This document shows positions 1-5,219 of a stretch of 5,592 bases of DNA, in pieces; position 1 is the first letter of the stretch, and every line of letters starts with the position of its first letter. The stretch is from the NCBI GenBank assembly GCA_039190895.1, contig JBCCXY010000162.1:1-5592 (forward strand). The letters run 5' to 3'. The translations under genes were made by a program, and so were the position numbers. The DNA comes from Ovoidimarina sp039190895 (GTDB lineage Bacteria > Pseudomonadota > Alphaproteobacteria > Rhodobacterales > Rhodobacteraceae). Below the pieces are notes generated by a model. That model was not told the DNA's origin. It saw only the letters and a program-made list of their open reading frames with translations, and did not search any database.

Positions 1-12
1 CACAAAAAGAAG

Positions 13-18
13 TAAGGA
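13..18 (+). promoter_or_regulatory. Ribosome binding site of the MBL hydrolase gene
   Basis: TAAGGA lies 8 nt before the ATG at 27, a good Shine-Dalgarno match at standard spacing. It fixes the start of the hydrolase. The TAA inside it (13–15) is preceded by four open codons from the left edge, so it might also be the stop of an upstream gene overlapping this site. Four codons are too few to claim that gene. Confidence 0.7.
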
Positions 19-26
19 ACCAGAAC

Positions 27-866
27 ATGCTTCTGAACATCTTTGACGTGGATCACGGCGCATGTGCGCTCATTACGACCAGCAATAACAGGCATCTAAT
101 GATAGATTGCGGTCATCACGCGGACAAACGTTGGTATCCAGGCAATGCGCTCAATGCCATGGGCATCTACACGCTTGATCGCCTTTTTATTACACATTTC
201 GACGAAGATCATTGTTCTGGTGTCGGCGATTTGCTCAATAAAACCATGGTCCAAGCGCTCGTGACGAACAACTCTCTCTCGCCACAGTTGGTGCGGCAAA
301 TGAAGTCTGGGCACACACTTGGTAATGGCGTTAGTCGGCTTCTCGAGAGCATGGAAAATACCTTTACTGGTGGACCGGTTTCCGCAGTCGACGATGCAGA
401 CTTCGGAGATACTTCGTTCTACGTCTACCGAAACGAGTACAATCCATTTTTTGGGATCACGGATTCAAACAACTTGAGCCTCGCAATTATTGTGCGTTGT
501 GGCCCCCACACCATTCTCTTTCCCGGCGATTTAGAAGTGGCGGGTTGGAGAGCTCTTCTCACGTATCCAAAGTTCGTTTCCGACTTAAAGGACGTAAACT
601 ATTTCTTTGCATCACACCATGGACGATCAAACGGGTACTGTGCCGAGGTGATGTCACTCTGCCCGAACATTCAAGCGGTAATCTTCTCAGACGAAGGTAT
701 CGTGCACGAAACTCAGAAGACGGCCGATCTATATCGGAAGCACGCGTCCGGAATTCACTTCGGTGGCAGTATTCGACGGGTTTTGTCAACGAGACGAGAC
801 AACTCTATGAAATTTCACCTAAGTGAGCATGGTGGCGGAACTGTGGAGTTGAATGTCGCGGCTTGA
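27..866 (+). CDS. ComEC/Rec2-type metallo-beta-lactamase-fold hydrolase
   Basis: A 279-residue protein with the metallo-beta-lactamase fold, resembling the soluble hydrolase domain of ComEC/Rec2. The seen motifs follow the family order: beta-strand start with D9-H10-G11; LMIDCG around D27; metal motif H57-F-D59-E-D61-H62, where Asp replaces the second His of classical HxHxDH as is usual in ComEC-like members; strand-plus-ligand segment ending FPGD with D168; and SHHG at 196–199, a probable ligand/catalytic His pair. A C-terminal STRRD segment (about 258–262) also fits this group. No signal peptide or membrane helix is visible, so the enzyme should be cytosolic. Family knowledge suggests hydrolysis of a phosphoester or nucleic acid/nucleotide substrate using divalent metal; the real substrate is unknown. 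The start is set by TAAGGA 8 nt upstream. Its stop overlaps the TTG start of the next gene, which implies coupled translation with a membrane partner. GC content is lower than in the purM–rnd block, suggesting acquired DNA. Confidence 0.85.
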   Translation: MLLNIFDVDHGACALITTSNNRHLMIDCGHHADKRWYPGNALNAMGIYTLDRLFITHFDEDHCSGVGDLLNKTMVQALVTNNSLSPQLVRQMKSGHTLGNGVSRLLESMENTFTGGPVSAVDDADFGDTSFYVYRNEYNPFFGITDSNNLSLAIIVRCGPHTILFPGDLEVAGWRALLTYPKFVSDLKDVNYFFASHHGRSNGYCAEVMSLCPNIQAVIFSDEGIVHETQKTADLYRKHASGIHFGGSIRRVLSTRRDNSMKFHLSEHGGGTVELNVAA

Positions 867-1517
867 ATGTATCGTTCGAATTCTACGAATACGCGGGGAT
901 TATTGTCCCTGGATCGGTTTTGGCGTTTGGTGCGATGTGGCTTGCTCCAGAGTTACGAGAGTACCTCGGCCCAGAAGGCTTCACTTTTGGTGAGTTGGGG
1001 CTTTTTTATTGTGCTGTCGTATGCATTAGGCCAGGTCGCTCAAGGGATCGGCAACACCATTGAATGGGCATTCTGGTGGCCACTAGGTGGATTGCCAAGC
1101 AAGCGCATCCTCGACGGTGAGACGCTTACAGATCAACAGACGGCTCGACTGACCGCCAGTCTTAAGTCCCATGGGATCGTGGGAGAGGCATTTTCTGCGG
1201 CTGACGCAAAGGCGGCAATTCGCGAGATGTACGCTCGAGTGAAAGCGTCTGGGCACGCAGAACGGATTGACAAGTTCAATGGTATATACGGAATGCTTCG
1301 CAGTCTCGCCTCGGCGCTGATCGTTACGGCCTTGGGCTGCGCGATGTCAGATTCAGATTTGAGCGCCGTAATACTCCTCGCGCTTGCTGCGGCACTGATA
1401 CTGCGAAGGATGCATAGGTTTGGATGGCACTACGGTCGTGAACTGGCAGTGGTGTATTTGGCGACTCAATCATCTCAGCTTGGTATGGTCGCGAAAGATC
1501 AACAGAATGGTTCGTGA
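863..1517 (+). CDS. Multi-pass membrane protein, reading frame interrupted at a T6 run
   Basis: Two overlapping frames make one protein. Frame A starts at TTG 863, overlapping the hydrolase stop (TTGA), and gives an N-terminus with a clear membrane helix (FEFYEYAGIIVPG onward). It then becomes nonsense after about 1007 and stops at 1063. Frame B is open from 867 to 1517, but its first ~45 residues are polar and unlike a membrane protein; it becomes convincing only from FIVLSYALG onward. Removing one T from the run 1002–1007 joins them into a 217-residue protein. Predicted membrane segments in that product are roughly 11–29, 44–63, 144–163 and 165–181, with a soluble middle part (about 75–140) that includes the EMYARVKASG and FNGIYGM segments. 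I do not recognise a named family. The pairing with the MBL hydrolase suggests a joint function at the inner membrane. The break may be a sequencing error, a real pseudogene, or a programmed or phase-variable shift. An automated start at ATG 867 would give a wrong N-terminus. Confidence 0.7.
1002..1007 (+). other. Frameshift site (T6 homopolymer) in the membrane protein gene
   Basis: Upstream of this run the believable protein lies in the frame of position 863 (ending GELGLF). Downstream it lies one base further on (FIVLSYALG). Reading CTT TTT ATT with one T removed restores a continuous hydrophobic helix. An extra base in the neighbouring G4 run (997–1000) would have the same effect. Confidence 0.7.
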
Positions 1518-1596
1518 ACAGATTGGTGCTAACCTCTTCCACAGGTTCGCGCTTTATGCCCGTAAATATCTGATATCCTTGAAAAGAATTTCTCGG

Positions 1597-1673
1597 TGGT
1601 AGGCCCGGAGGGACTTGAACCCCCAACCAAAGCGTTATGAGCGCTCTGCTCTAACCAATTGAGCTACAGGCCC
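1597..1673 (-). tRNA. tRNA with anticodon CAT, probably tRNA-Ile2 (lysidine type)
   Basis: The minus strand folds into a full 77-nt cloverleaf including an encoded CCA (1597–1599). Acceptor stem is GGGCCTG with CGGGCCT, closed by a G1·U72 wobble. The D arm is GCTC/GAGC, the anticodon stem GAGCG/CGCTT, and the loop CTCATAA has anticodon CAT. The variable loop is TGGTT and the T arm GGGGG-TTCAAGT-CCCTC. CAT fits initiator Met, elongator Met or Ile2. Initiator is excluded because there is no C1×A72 mismatch and no run of three G:C pairs at the base of the anticodon stem. The acceptor pairs C4–G69 and C5–G68 match the pairs known to guide TilS lysidinylation of tRNA-Ile2, and the acceptor start GGGCCTG resembles alphaproteobacterial tRNA-Ile. 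I therefore favour Ile2, reading AUA codons after C34 is converted to lysidine. Elongator Met is the alternative label many tools would give. Confidence 0.93.
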
Positions 1674-1683
1674 GCCGCGACCC

Positions 1684-1712
1684 GGAGTATGGGGGCCGGT
1701 GCCCCTGGTCAA
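1684..1712 (-). promoter_or_regulatory. Sigma70-type promoter of the tRNA gene
   Basis: On the minus strand TTGACC (plus 1707–1712) and TACTCC (plus 1684–1689) are separated by exactly 17 nt. The mature tRNA 5' end follows 10 nt after the -10 box, leaving a leader of only a few bases. A TTGACC -35 box is typical of strong stable-RNA promoters in Rhodobacterales. The 17-nt spacer contains the small inverted repeat GGGGC-cggt-GCCCC (plus 1692–1705). Confidence 0.65.
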
Positions 1713-1726
1713 GCCCATGGGGGCCG
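1689..1726 (+). repeat. 10-bp direct repeat across the tRNA promoter
   Basis: ATGGGGGCCG occurs at 1689–1698 and again at 1717–1726, 28 bp apart start to start. One copy overlaps the -10 edge and spacer of the tRNA promoter and the other lies just upstream of its -35 box. It may be a protein-binding pair or a remnant of a local duplication. G-rich composition makes chance possible. Confidence 0.4.
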
Positions 1727-1773
1727 CACTTCCGCCTCAATGGTGCTCCCACCGTTAAGCAAGAGGGGCGTGG

Positions 1774-1779
1774 AAAGGA
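1774..1779 (+). promoter_or_regulatory. Ribosome binding site of the small membrane protein gene
   Basis: AAAGGA ends 7 nt before the ATG at 1787 and supports that start. The 113 nt between the tRNA 5' end and this gene must hold promoters pointing both ways. I see no convincing plus-strand -35/-10 pair for this gene. Confidence 0.65.
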
Positions 1780-1786
1780 CAGTGGT

Positions 1787-2224
1787 ATGCAAGCGCATTA
1801 CTTCCCGCTCCTCGGGCGGTTTCTTTGGGTTTACATCGCGCTGATCGTCGTGGTTGGCGGCATCACCGGGGCGCTTGGGATTGCCAATGCGGGGACCAGT
1901 CTCGTGCCGATCATGGTTGCGGCGATGGATGGCGGCGGGCGGTTTGTGAAGCGGGCGAAGCGGGCGCCGACAAGTGGCGAGAAGTGGGTGCTGGCGGCGA
2001 TGCATTCGCTGGTGTCGGTTCTGGTTGCGATCCCGATCCTTGTGCTGATGGCCGCGCTGGCGCCGGAGCTGCTCAGCGGCGTTGGTGCGTTGATCATCCT
2101 CGCGATTGTCGTCGGCGCGTTTCTGTTCAACGTGCTGGTGTGCCGCGTGTTCGTGTGGCTTGGCGCACGGAACATGGTCAAGAAGATGGGACCGCAGATC
2201 GGGGACGCCGAAGTCTTCCAGTGA
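1787..2224 (+). CDS. ABZJ_00895-like small integral membrane protein
   Basis: A 145-residue protein dominated by hydrophobic segments. Probable membrane helices lie at about residues 8–28, 35–48 (short, less certain), 70–92 and 97–124. A basic cytosolic loop, with RFVKRAKRAPTSGEKW near 52–67, separates the first two from the last two. The F-V-x-R-x-x-R-x-P-(T)-x-x-E-x-W pattern in that loop together with the length is what makes me think of the ABZJ_00895 family of uncharacterised proteobacterial membrane proteins; this is recall of a pattern, not a search result. There is no signal peptide, catalytic motif or nucleotide-binding site. The start is supported by AAAGGA 7 nt upstream. It lies 54 nt before purM on the same strand, so read-through into the purine genes is possible, but nothing in the protein links it to purine metabolism. 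Codon use and GC match the purM block, so it belongs to the backbone rather than the left-hand low-GC segment. Confidence 0.75.
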   Translation: MQAHYFPLLGRFLWVYIALIVVVGGITGALGIANAGTSLVPIMVAAMDGGGRFVKRAKRAPTSGEKWVLAAMHSLVSVLVAIPILVLMAALAPELLSGVGALIILAIVVGAFLFNVLVCRVFVWLGARNMVKKMGPQIGDAEVFQ

Positions 2225-2229
2225 TGGAC

Positions 2230-2244
2230 AGCCGCGGCGCGGCT
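2230..2244 (+). other. GC-rich stem-loop after the small membrane protein gene
   Basis: AGCCGC-ggc-GCGGCT forms a perfect 6-bp stem with a 3-nt loop, starting 6 nt after the stop at 2222–2224. No T run follows, so it is not a canonical intrinsic terminator. It may stabilise the 3' end of the upstream transcript or act with the second hairpin at 2252–2278. Confidence 0.45.
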
Positions 2245-2251
2245 TGATAGC

Positions 2252-2278
2252 TGCCGCCCCAGCAGGATTGGGGCGGCG
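2252..2278 (+). promoter_or_regulatory. Hairpin presenting the purM ribosome binding site
   Basis: GCCGCCCC (2253–2260) and GGGGCGGC (2270–2277) form a perfect 8-bp stem, extended by a T·G wobble (2252/2278). The 9-nt loop, AGCAGGATT, contains AGGA (2264–2267), the best Shine-Dalgarno for purM, 11 nt before the ATG. The 3' arm ends immediately next to the start codon at 2279. Such placement would be expected to affect initiation of purM, and through the GTGA overlap also purN. No T run follows, so it does not look like a terminator. Confidence 0.55.
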
Positions 2279-3319
2279 ATGACTGGGACGAAAAACGGGC
2301 TGACCTATGCGGGCGCGGGCGTCGATATTGACGCAGGCAACGCGCTGGTGGACCGGATCAAGCCGGCGGCAGCGTCGACGCATCGGGCCGGGGTGATCGC
2401 CGGGCTGGGCGGGTTTGGCGGGCTGTTTGATCTGAAGGCGGCGGGGTTTGAGGACCCGGTGCTGGTGGCCGCGACGGACGGGGTCGGGACCAAGCTGCGG
2501 ATTGCGATTGACACCGGGCTGGTGGACGGCGTGGGGCAGGATCTTGTCGCGATGTGCGTCAACGATCTGGTGTGCCAGGGCGCGGAGCCGCTGTTTTTCC
2601 TTGATTATTTTGCGACGGGCAAGCTGAGCGTCGATCACGCGGCGCGCGTGGTGGAGGGCATCGCGGCGGGCTGTCGCGAGGCCGGGTGTGCGCTGATCGG
2701 CGGTGAGACGGCGGAGATGCCGGGGATGTATCCGGAGGGGGATTTCGACCTTGCGGGTTTCGCGGTGGGCGCGATGGAGCGGGGCCGGGCGCTGCCGGAG
2801 GGCGTTGCGGAGGGCGATGTGATCCTTGGGCTCGCGTCGGACGGGGTGCATTCGAACGGGTATTCGCTGGTGCGCAAGGTGGTGGAGGTGTCGGGCCTTA
2901 GCTGGGATGCGGCGGCTCCGTTTGGGGGTGGCGCGTTGGGCGAGGCGTTGTTGCGGCCTACGAGGGTTTACGTGCGGCCCGCGCTGGCGGCGATCCGGGC
3001 GGGCGGTGTCCGGGGGCTGGCACATATCACGGGGGGCGGGCTGACGGAGAACCTGCCGCGGGTGATGCCGGAGGGGCTGGGGGCGGAGGTTGACTTGGGC
3101 GCCTGGGCGTTGCCGCCGGTGTTTGCGTGGTTGTCGCGAGAGGGCGGGCTGGCGGAGGCGGAGCTTTTGAAGACGTTCAATGTGGGGATCGGGATGGCGC
3201 TGGTGGTGGCTCCCGAAGCGGTTGAGGCCGTCGAGGCGGCGCTGGGCGGGGAGACGGTGCATCGCATTGGCTCGGTCGTGGCGGGTGAAGGTGTGCGGTA
3301 TACGGGCTCGTTGGGGTGA
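2279..3319 (+). CDS. purM: Phosphoribosylformylglycinamidine cyclo-ligase (AIR synthetase)
   Basis: PurM converts FGAM to aminoimidazole ribonucleotide with ATP, step 5 of de novo purine synthesis, as a cytosolic dimer. The 346-residue length is normal for the family. Seen motifs in order: YAGAGVDIDAGN (10–21), GGFGGLF (44–50), the ATP-binding DGVGTKL (67–73), CVNDLVCQGAEP (93–104), LDYFATGK (108–115), GGETAEMPGMY (141–151), SDGVHSNGYSLVR (187–199), HITGGGLTEN (249–258) and FNVGIGM (300–306). All expected signature segments are intact with no frameshift. The ATG at 2279 places the conserved YAxAGVDIDAGN block at residue 10, as in alphaproteobacterial homologues, and no alternative start is needed. 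The preceding hairpin carries its ribosome binding site. The stop overlaps the GTG start of purN by 4 bp, so the two are translationally coupled. No PurR- or PUR-box-like operator was recognised upstream. Confidence 0.98.
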   Translation: MTGTKNGLTYAGAGVDIDAGNALVDRIKPAAASTHRAGVIAGLGGFGGLFDLKAAGFEDPVLVAATDGVGTKLRIAIDTGLVDGVGQDLVAMCVNDLVCQGAEPLFFLDYFATGKLSVDHAARVVEGIAAGCREAGCALIGGETAEMPGMYPEGDFDLAGFAVGAMERGRALPEGVAEGDVILGLASDGVHSNGYSLVRKVVEVSGLSWDAAAPFGGGALGEALLRPTRVYVRPALAAIRAGGVRGLAHITGGGLTENLPRVMPEGLGAEVDLGAWALPPVFAWLSREGGLAEAELLKTFNVGIGMALVVAPEAVEAVEAALGGETVHRIGSVVAGEGVRYTGSLG

Positions 3320-3903
3320 CGCGGGTTGCCATCCTGATCTCGGGGGGCGGGTCGAACATGGTCGCGCTGGCCGAGAGCATGGTCGGCGATCATCCGGCGC
3401 GGCCTGTTCTGGTGGTCTCGAACCGGCCGGATGCTGGCGGGCTGGGTCGGGCGCGTGACTTGAATATCGCGACGCAGGTTGTTGATCATAAATCGTTTTC
3501 AGAGCGTTCGGAGTTCGACGAGGCCTTGCACGAGGCGCTTGTACAGGCCGAGGTGGACGTTGTGGCCTTGGCGGGGTTCATGCGGATCTTTACGGCTCCG
3601 TTCGCGCAAAAATGGGCGGGGCGGATGGTGAATATTCACCCGTCGCTTTTGCCGAAGTATCCGGGGCTCAACACCCATGCGCGGGCGCTGGAGGCGGGGG
3701 ACGCGGAGGCCGGGTGTACGGTGCATGAGGTGACGGCGGATCTCGACGCGGGGCCGATCCTGGGGCAGGCGCGGGTGCCGATCCGACCCGGCGATACGGC
3801 GGACACGCTGGCCGCGCGCATCCTTGGGTTTGAGCATCAGTTGTACCCGCTGGTGCTGCGGCGGTTCGTGGAGGGTGACAGGACGCCGATATTCCTGCCG
3901 TGA
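3316..3903 (+). CDS. purN: Phosphoribosylglycinamide formyltransferase 1 (GAR transformylase)
   Basis: PurN transfers a formyl group from 10-formyltetrahydrofolate to GAR, giving FGAR, step 3 of de novo purine synthesis. At 195 residues it is of usual length. The N-terminal Rossmann-like half has the phosphate loop ISGGGSNM (8–15). The catalytic triad is intact: N106 and H108 in NIHPSLLPKYPGL, and D144 in ADLDAGPILGQ, the same numbers as in the E. coli enzyme. HARALEAGDAEAGCTVHEV (121–139) is the family's GAR/folate-site loop. Translation starts at GTG 3316, inside the last codons of purM (GTGA overlap), which is the common arrangement of this pair and implies termination-reinitiation. The 39-nt gap to rnd is short enough for one transcript. 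The folate-dependent PurN, rather than formate-dependent PurT, ties this step to one-carbon metabolism. Confidence 0.98.
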   Translation: MTRVAILISGGGSNMVALAESMVGDHPARPVLVVSNRPDAGGLGRARDLNIATQVVDHKSFSERSEFDEALHEALVQAEVDVVALAGFMRIFTAPFAQKWAGRMVNIHPSLLPKYPGLNTHARALEAGDAEAGCTVHEVTADLDAGPILGQARVPIRPGDTADTLAARILGFEHQLYPLVLRRFVEGDRTPIFLP

Positions 3904-3942
3904 CCTCTGGTGCCCCTGCGAGGCCTCGGATACAGAGCCGGA

Positions 3943-5100
3943 ATGATCACGATTTCCACGACGGACGCGCTCGCGGAGTTTTGCAAGCGGGCAGCCCAAA
4001 GAACGTACATCACGATTGATACCGAGTTCCTGCGCGAGCGGACGTATTATGCGAAGCTCTGCCTCGTGCAGTTGGCCATTCCCGGGGATGCGGAAGAGGA
4101 TGCGGTGCTGGTGGACCCTCTGGTCGAGGGGATGTCGCTGGAGCCGCTGCACGCGCTGTTCCGGGACACGTCGGTGGTGAAGGTCTTCCACGCGGCGCGG
4201 CAGGATCTGGAGATCTTCTTCGTCGAGGCCGGAGTGTTTCCGGAGCCGCTGTTTGACACGCAGGTGGCGGCAATGGTGGCCGGGTTTGGCGAGCAGGTGG
4301 GGTATGAGACTCTGGTGCGGAAGATCGCGAAGTCGGGGCTCGACAAGACATCTCGGTTTACGGACTGGTCGCGGCGGCCATTGTCGGACGCGCAGAAGGC
4401 CTATGCGCTGGCGGATGTGACGCATCTGCGGGTGATCTATGAGCATCTGGAGGGCGTGCTGGAAGAGACGGGGCGGCGGCCCTGGGTTGAGGAAGAGCTG
4501 GCGACGCTCACGGACCCGGAGACGTATCGTAATGATCCGGACGAGGCATGGCGGCGGCTGAAGACGCGGACGCAGTCGGGGCGGTTCCTGTCGATTGCGC
4601 GGGAGCTTGCGCGGTTCCGCGAAACCTACGCGCAGGAGCGGAACGTCCCCCGGTCGCGGGTGTTCAAGGACGATGCGCTGCTGGAGCTGGCGTCGACAAA
4701 GCCGAAGTCGGTCGGGGACCTCGGGCGGTCGCGGCTGCTGCTGCGGGAGGCGCGGAAGGGGGACATCGCGGAGGGGATTCTTGCGGCGATTGCGGCAGGG
4801 GTGGCGACGGATCCGTCGGACTTCCCGGAGGTCGATCGATCGCGGGACAAGCTGCAGGTGAACCCGGCGCTGGCGGACCTGCTGCGGGTGCTGCTGAAGG
4901 CGAAGTCAGAGGACGCGGGCGTTGCGCAGAAGCTGATCGCGTCGGCGGCGGACCTCGACGAAATCGCGGCGGGTGAGCGGAGCGTCCCTGCGCTGCGCGG
5001 CTGGCGGAAGAAGGTGTTCGGCGACGATGCCATGCGGCTGTGCGAGGGGCAGGTGGCGCTGACGGCAAAGGGACAGAAGGTGGAGTTGGTGGAGCTTTAG
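3943..5100 (+). CDS. rnd: Ribonuclease D, DEDDy 3'-5' exoribonuclease
   Basis: RNase D trims the 3' ends of tRNA precursors and other small structured RNAs in the cytosol. The protein has 385 residues from ATG 3943, normal length. The exonuclease domain (about 1–175) has all DEDDy residues: D26 and E28 in IDTEFLRE, D88 in VFHAARQDLE, and Y154 with D158 in YALADVTHL, preceded by the family segment DWSRRPLS. An HRDC RNA-binding domain follows at about 205–285 (SGRFLSIARELARFRE… VFKDDALLELA), and a second helical HRDC-like repeat fills the C-terminus. The frame is also open from a GTG at 3910, 11 codons earlier. I prefer ATG 3943 because the 11 extra residues are not family-like, ITISTTDALA is the expected N-terminus, and a weak AGAG lies 5 nt upstream. 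It is the last gene of the plus-strand run and may be co-transcribed with purMN. There is no functional link to purine synthesis beyond conserved order. Confidence 0.95.
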   Translation: MITISTTDALAEFCKRAAQRTYITIDTEFLRERTYYAKLCLVQLAIPGDAEEDAVLVDPLVEGMSLEPLHALFRDTSVVKVFHAARQDLEIFFVEAGVFPEPLFDTQVAAMVAGFGEQVGYETLVRKIAKSGLDKTSRFTDWSRRPLSDAQKAYALADVTHLRVIYEHLEGVLEETGRRPWVEEELATLTDPETYRNDPDEAWRRLKTRTQSGRFLSIARELARFRETYAQERNVPRSRVFKDDALLELASTKPKSVGDLGRSRLLLREARKGDIAEGILAAIAAGVATDPSDFPEVDRSRDKLQVNPALADLLRVLLKAKSEDAGVAQKLIASAADLDEIAAGERSVPALRGWRKKVFGDDAMRLCEGQVALTAKGQKVELVEL

Positions 5101-5113
5101 GTTAGGGGGGCGG

Positions 5114-5139
5114 ATGTCCGATGTGTGACTTGCGGACAT
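5114..5139 (+). terminator. Stem-loop just after rnd, possible terminator
   Basis: ATGTCCG (5114–5120) and CGGACAT (5133–5139) form a perfect 7-bp stem with a 12-nt loop, starting 14 nt after the rnd stop. No T run follows on either strand, so intrinsic termination is uncertain. Its position between two convergent genes fits a 3'-end structure. It also lies where base composition falls sharply. Confidence 0.35.
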
Positions 5140-5219
5140 AGTTACCGTTAACAGCGCTCGACCAAACACCTCTTAGTACGTTTGAACGGTTGTGTGGTAT
5201 TGGCTTCAGGTAGTTGAGC

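Noticed and set aside
1..15. C-terminal end (HKKK, stop) of an upstream gene
   Set aside because: Only four codons are visible, so any short open stretch would look the same.
867..1001. ATG 867 as the true start of the membrane protein gene
   Set aside because: The residues read from it up to the T6 run are polar and lack the helix seen in the other frame, which also has the overlapping TTG start.
1531..1547. AACCT/AGGTT stem as a terminator after the membrane protein gene
   Set aside because: Only 5 bp, with a 7-nt loop and no T run; too weak to call.
1566..1577. ATATC-T-GATAT inverted repeat near the tRNA 3' end as an integrase core or arm site
   Set aside because: Short AT-rich repeat with no matching copy and no integrase in view; chance is likely.
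1324..1626. Minus-strand open frame starting inside the tRNA 3' half with a GVQVPPG-like N-terminus
   Set aside because: This N-terminus is the usual false translation of a tRNA T arm, and the rest is antisense to the membrane protein gene.
1709..3262. A 517-codon open frame on the minus strand opposite the small membrane gene and purM
   Set aside because: Its product is rich in Arg, His, Pro and Gln, typical of the antisense of GC-rich genes. purM on the other strand is unmistakable.
3910..3942. GTG 3910 as the rnd start
   Set aside because: It adds 11 non-family residues without a ribosome binding site; ATG 3943 gives the expected N-terminus.
3499..4446. A 315-codon minus-strand open frame opposite purN and rnd
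   Set aside because: Same Arg/His/Pro-rich antisense pattern; it crosses the boundary of two well-identified genes.
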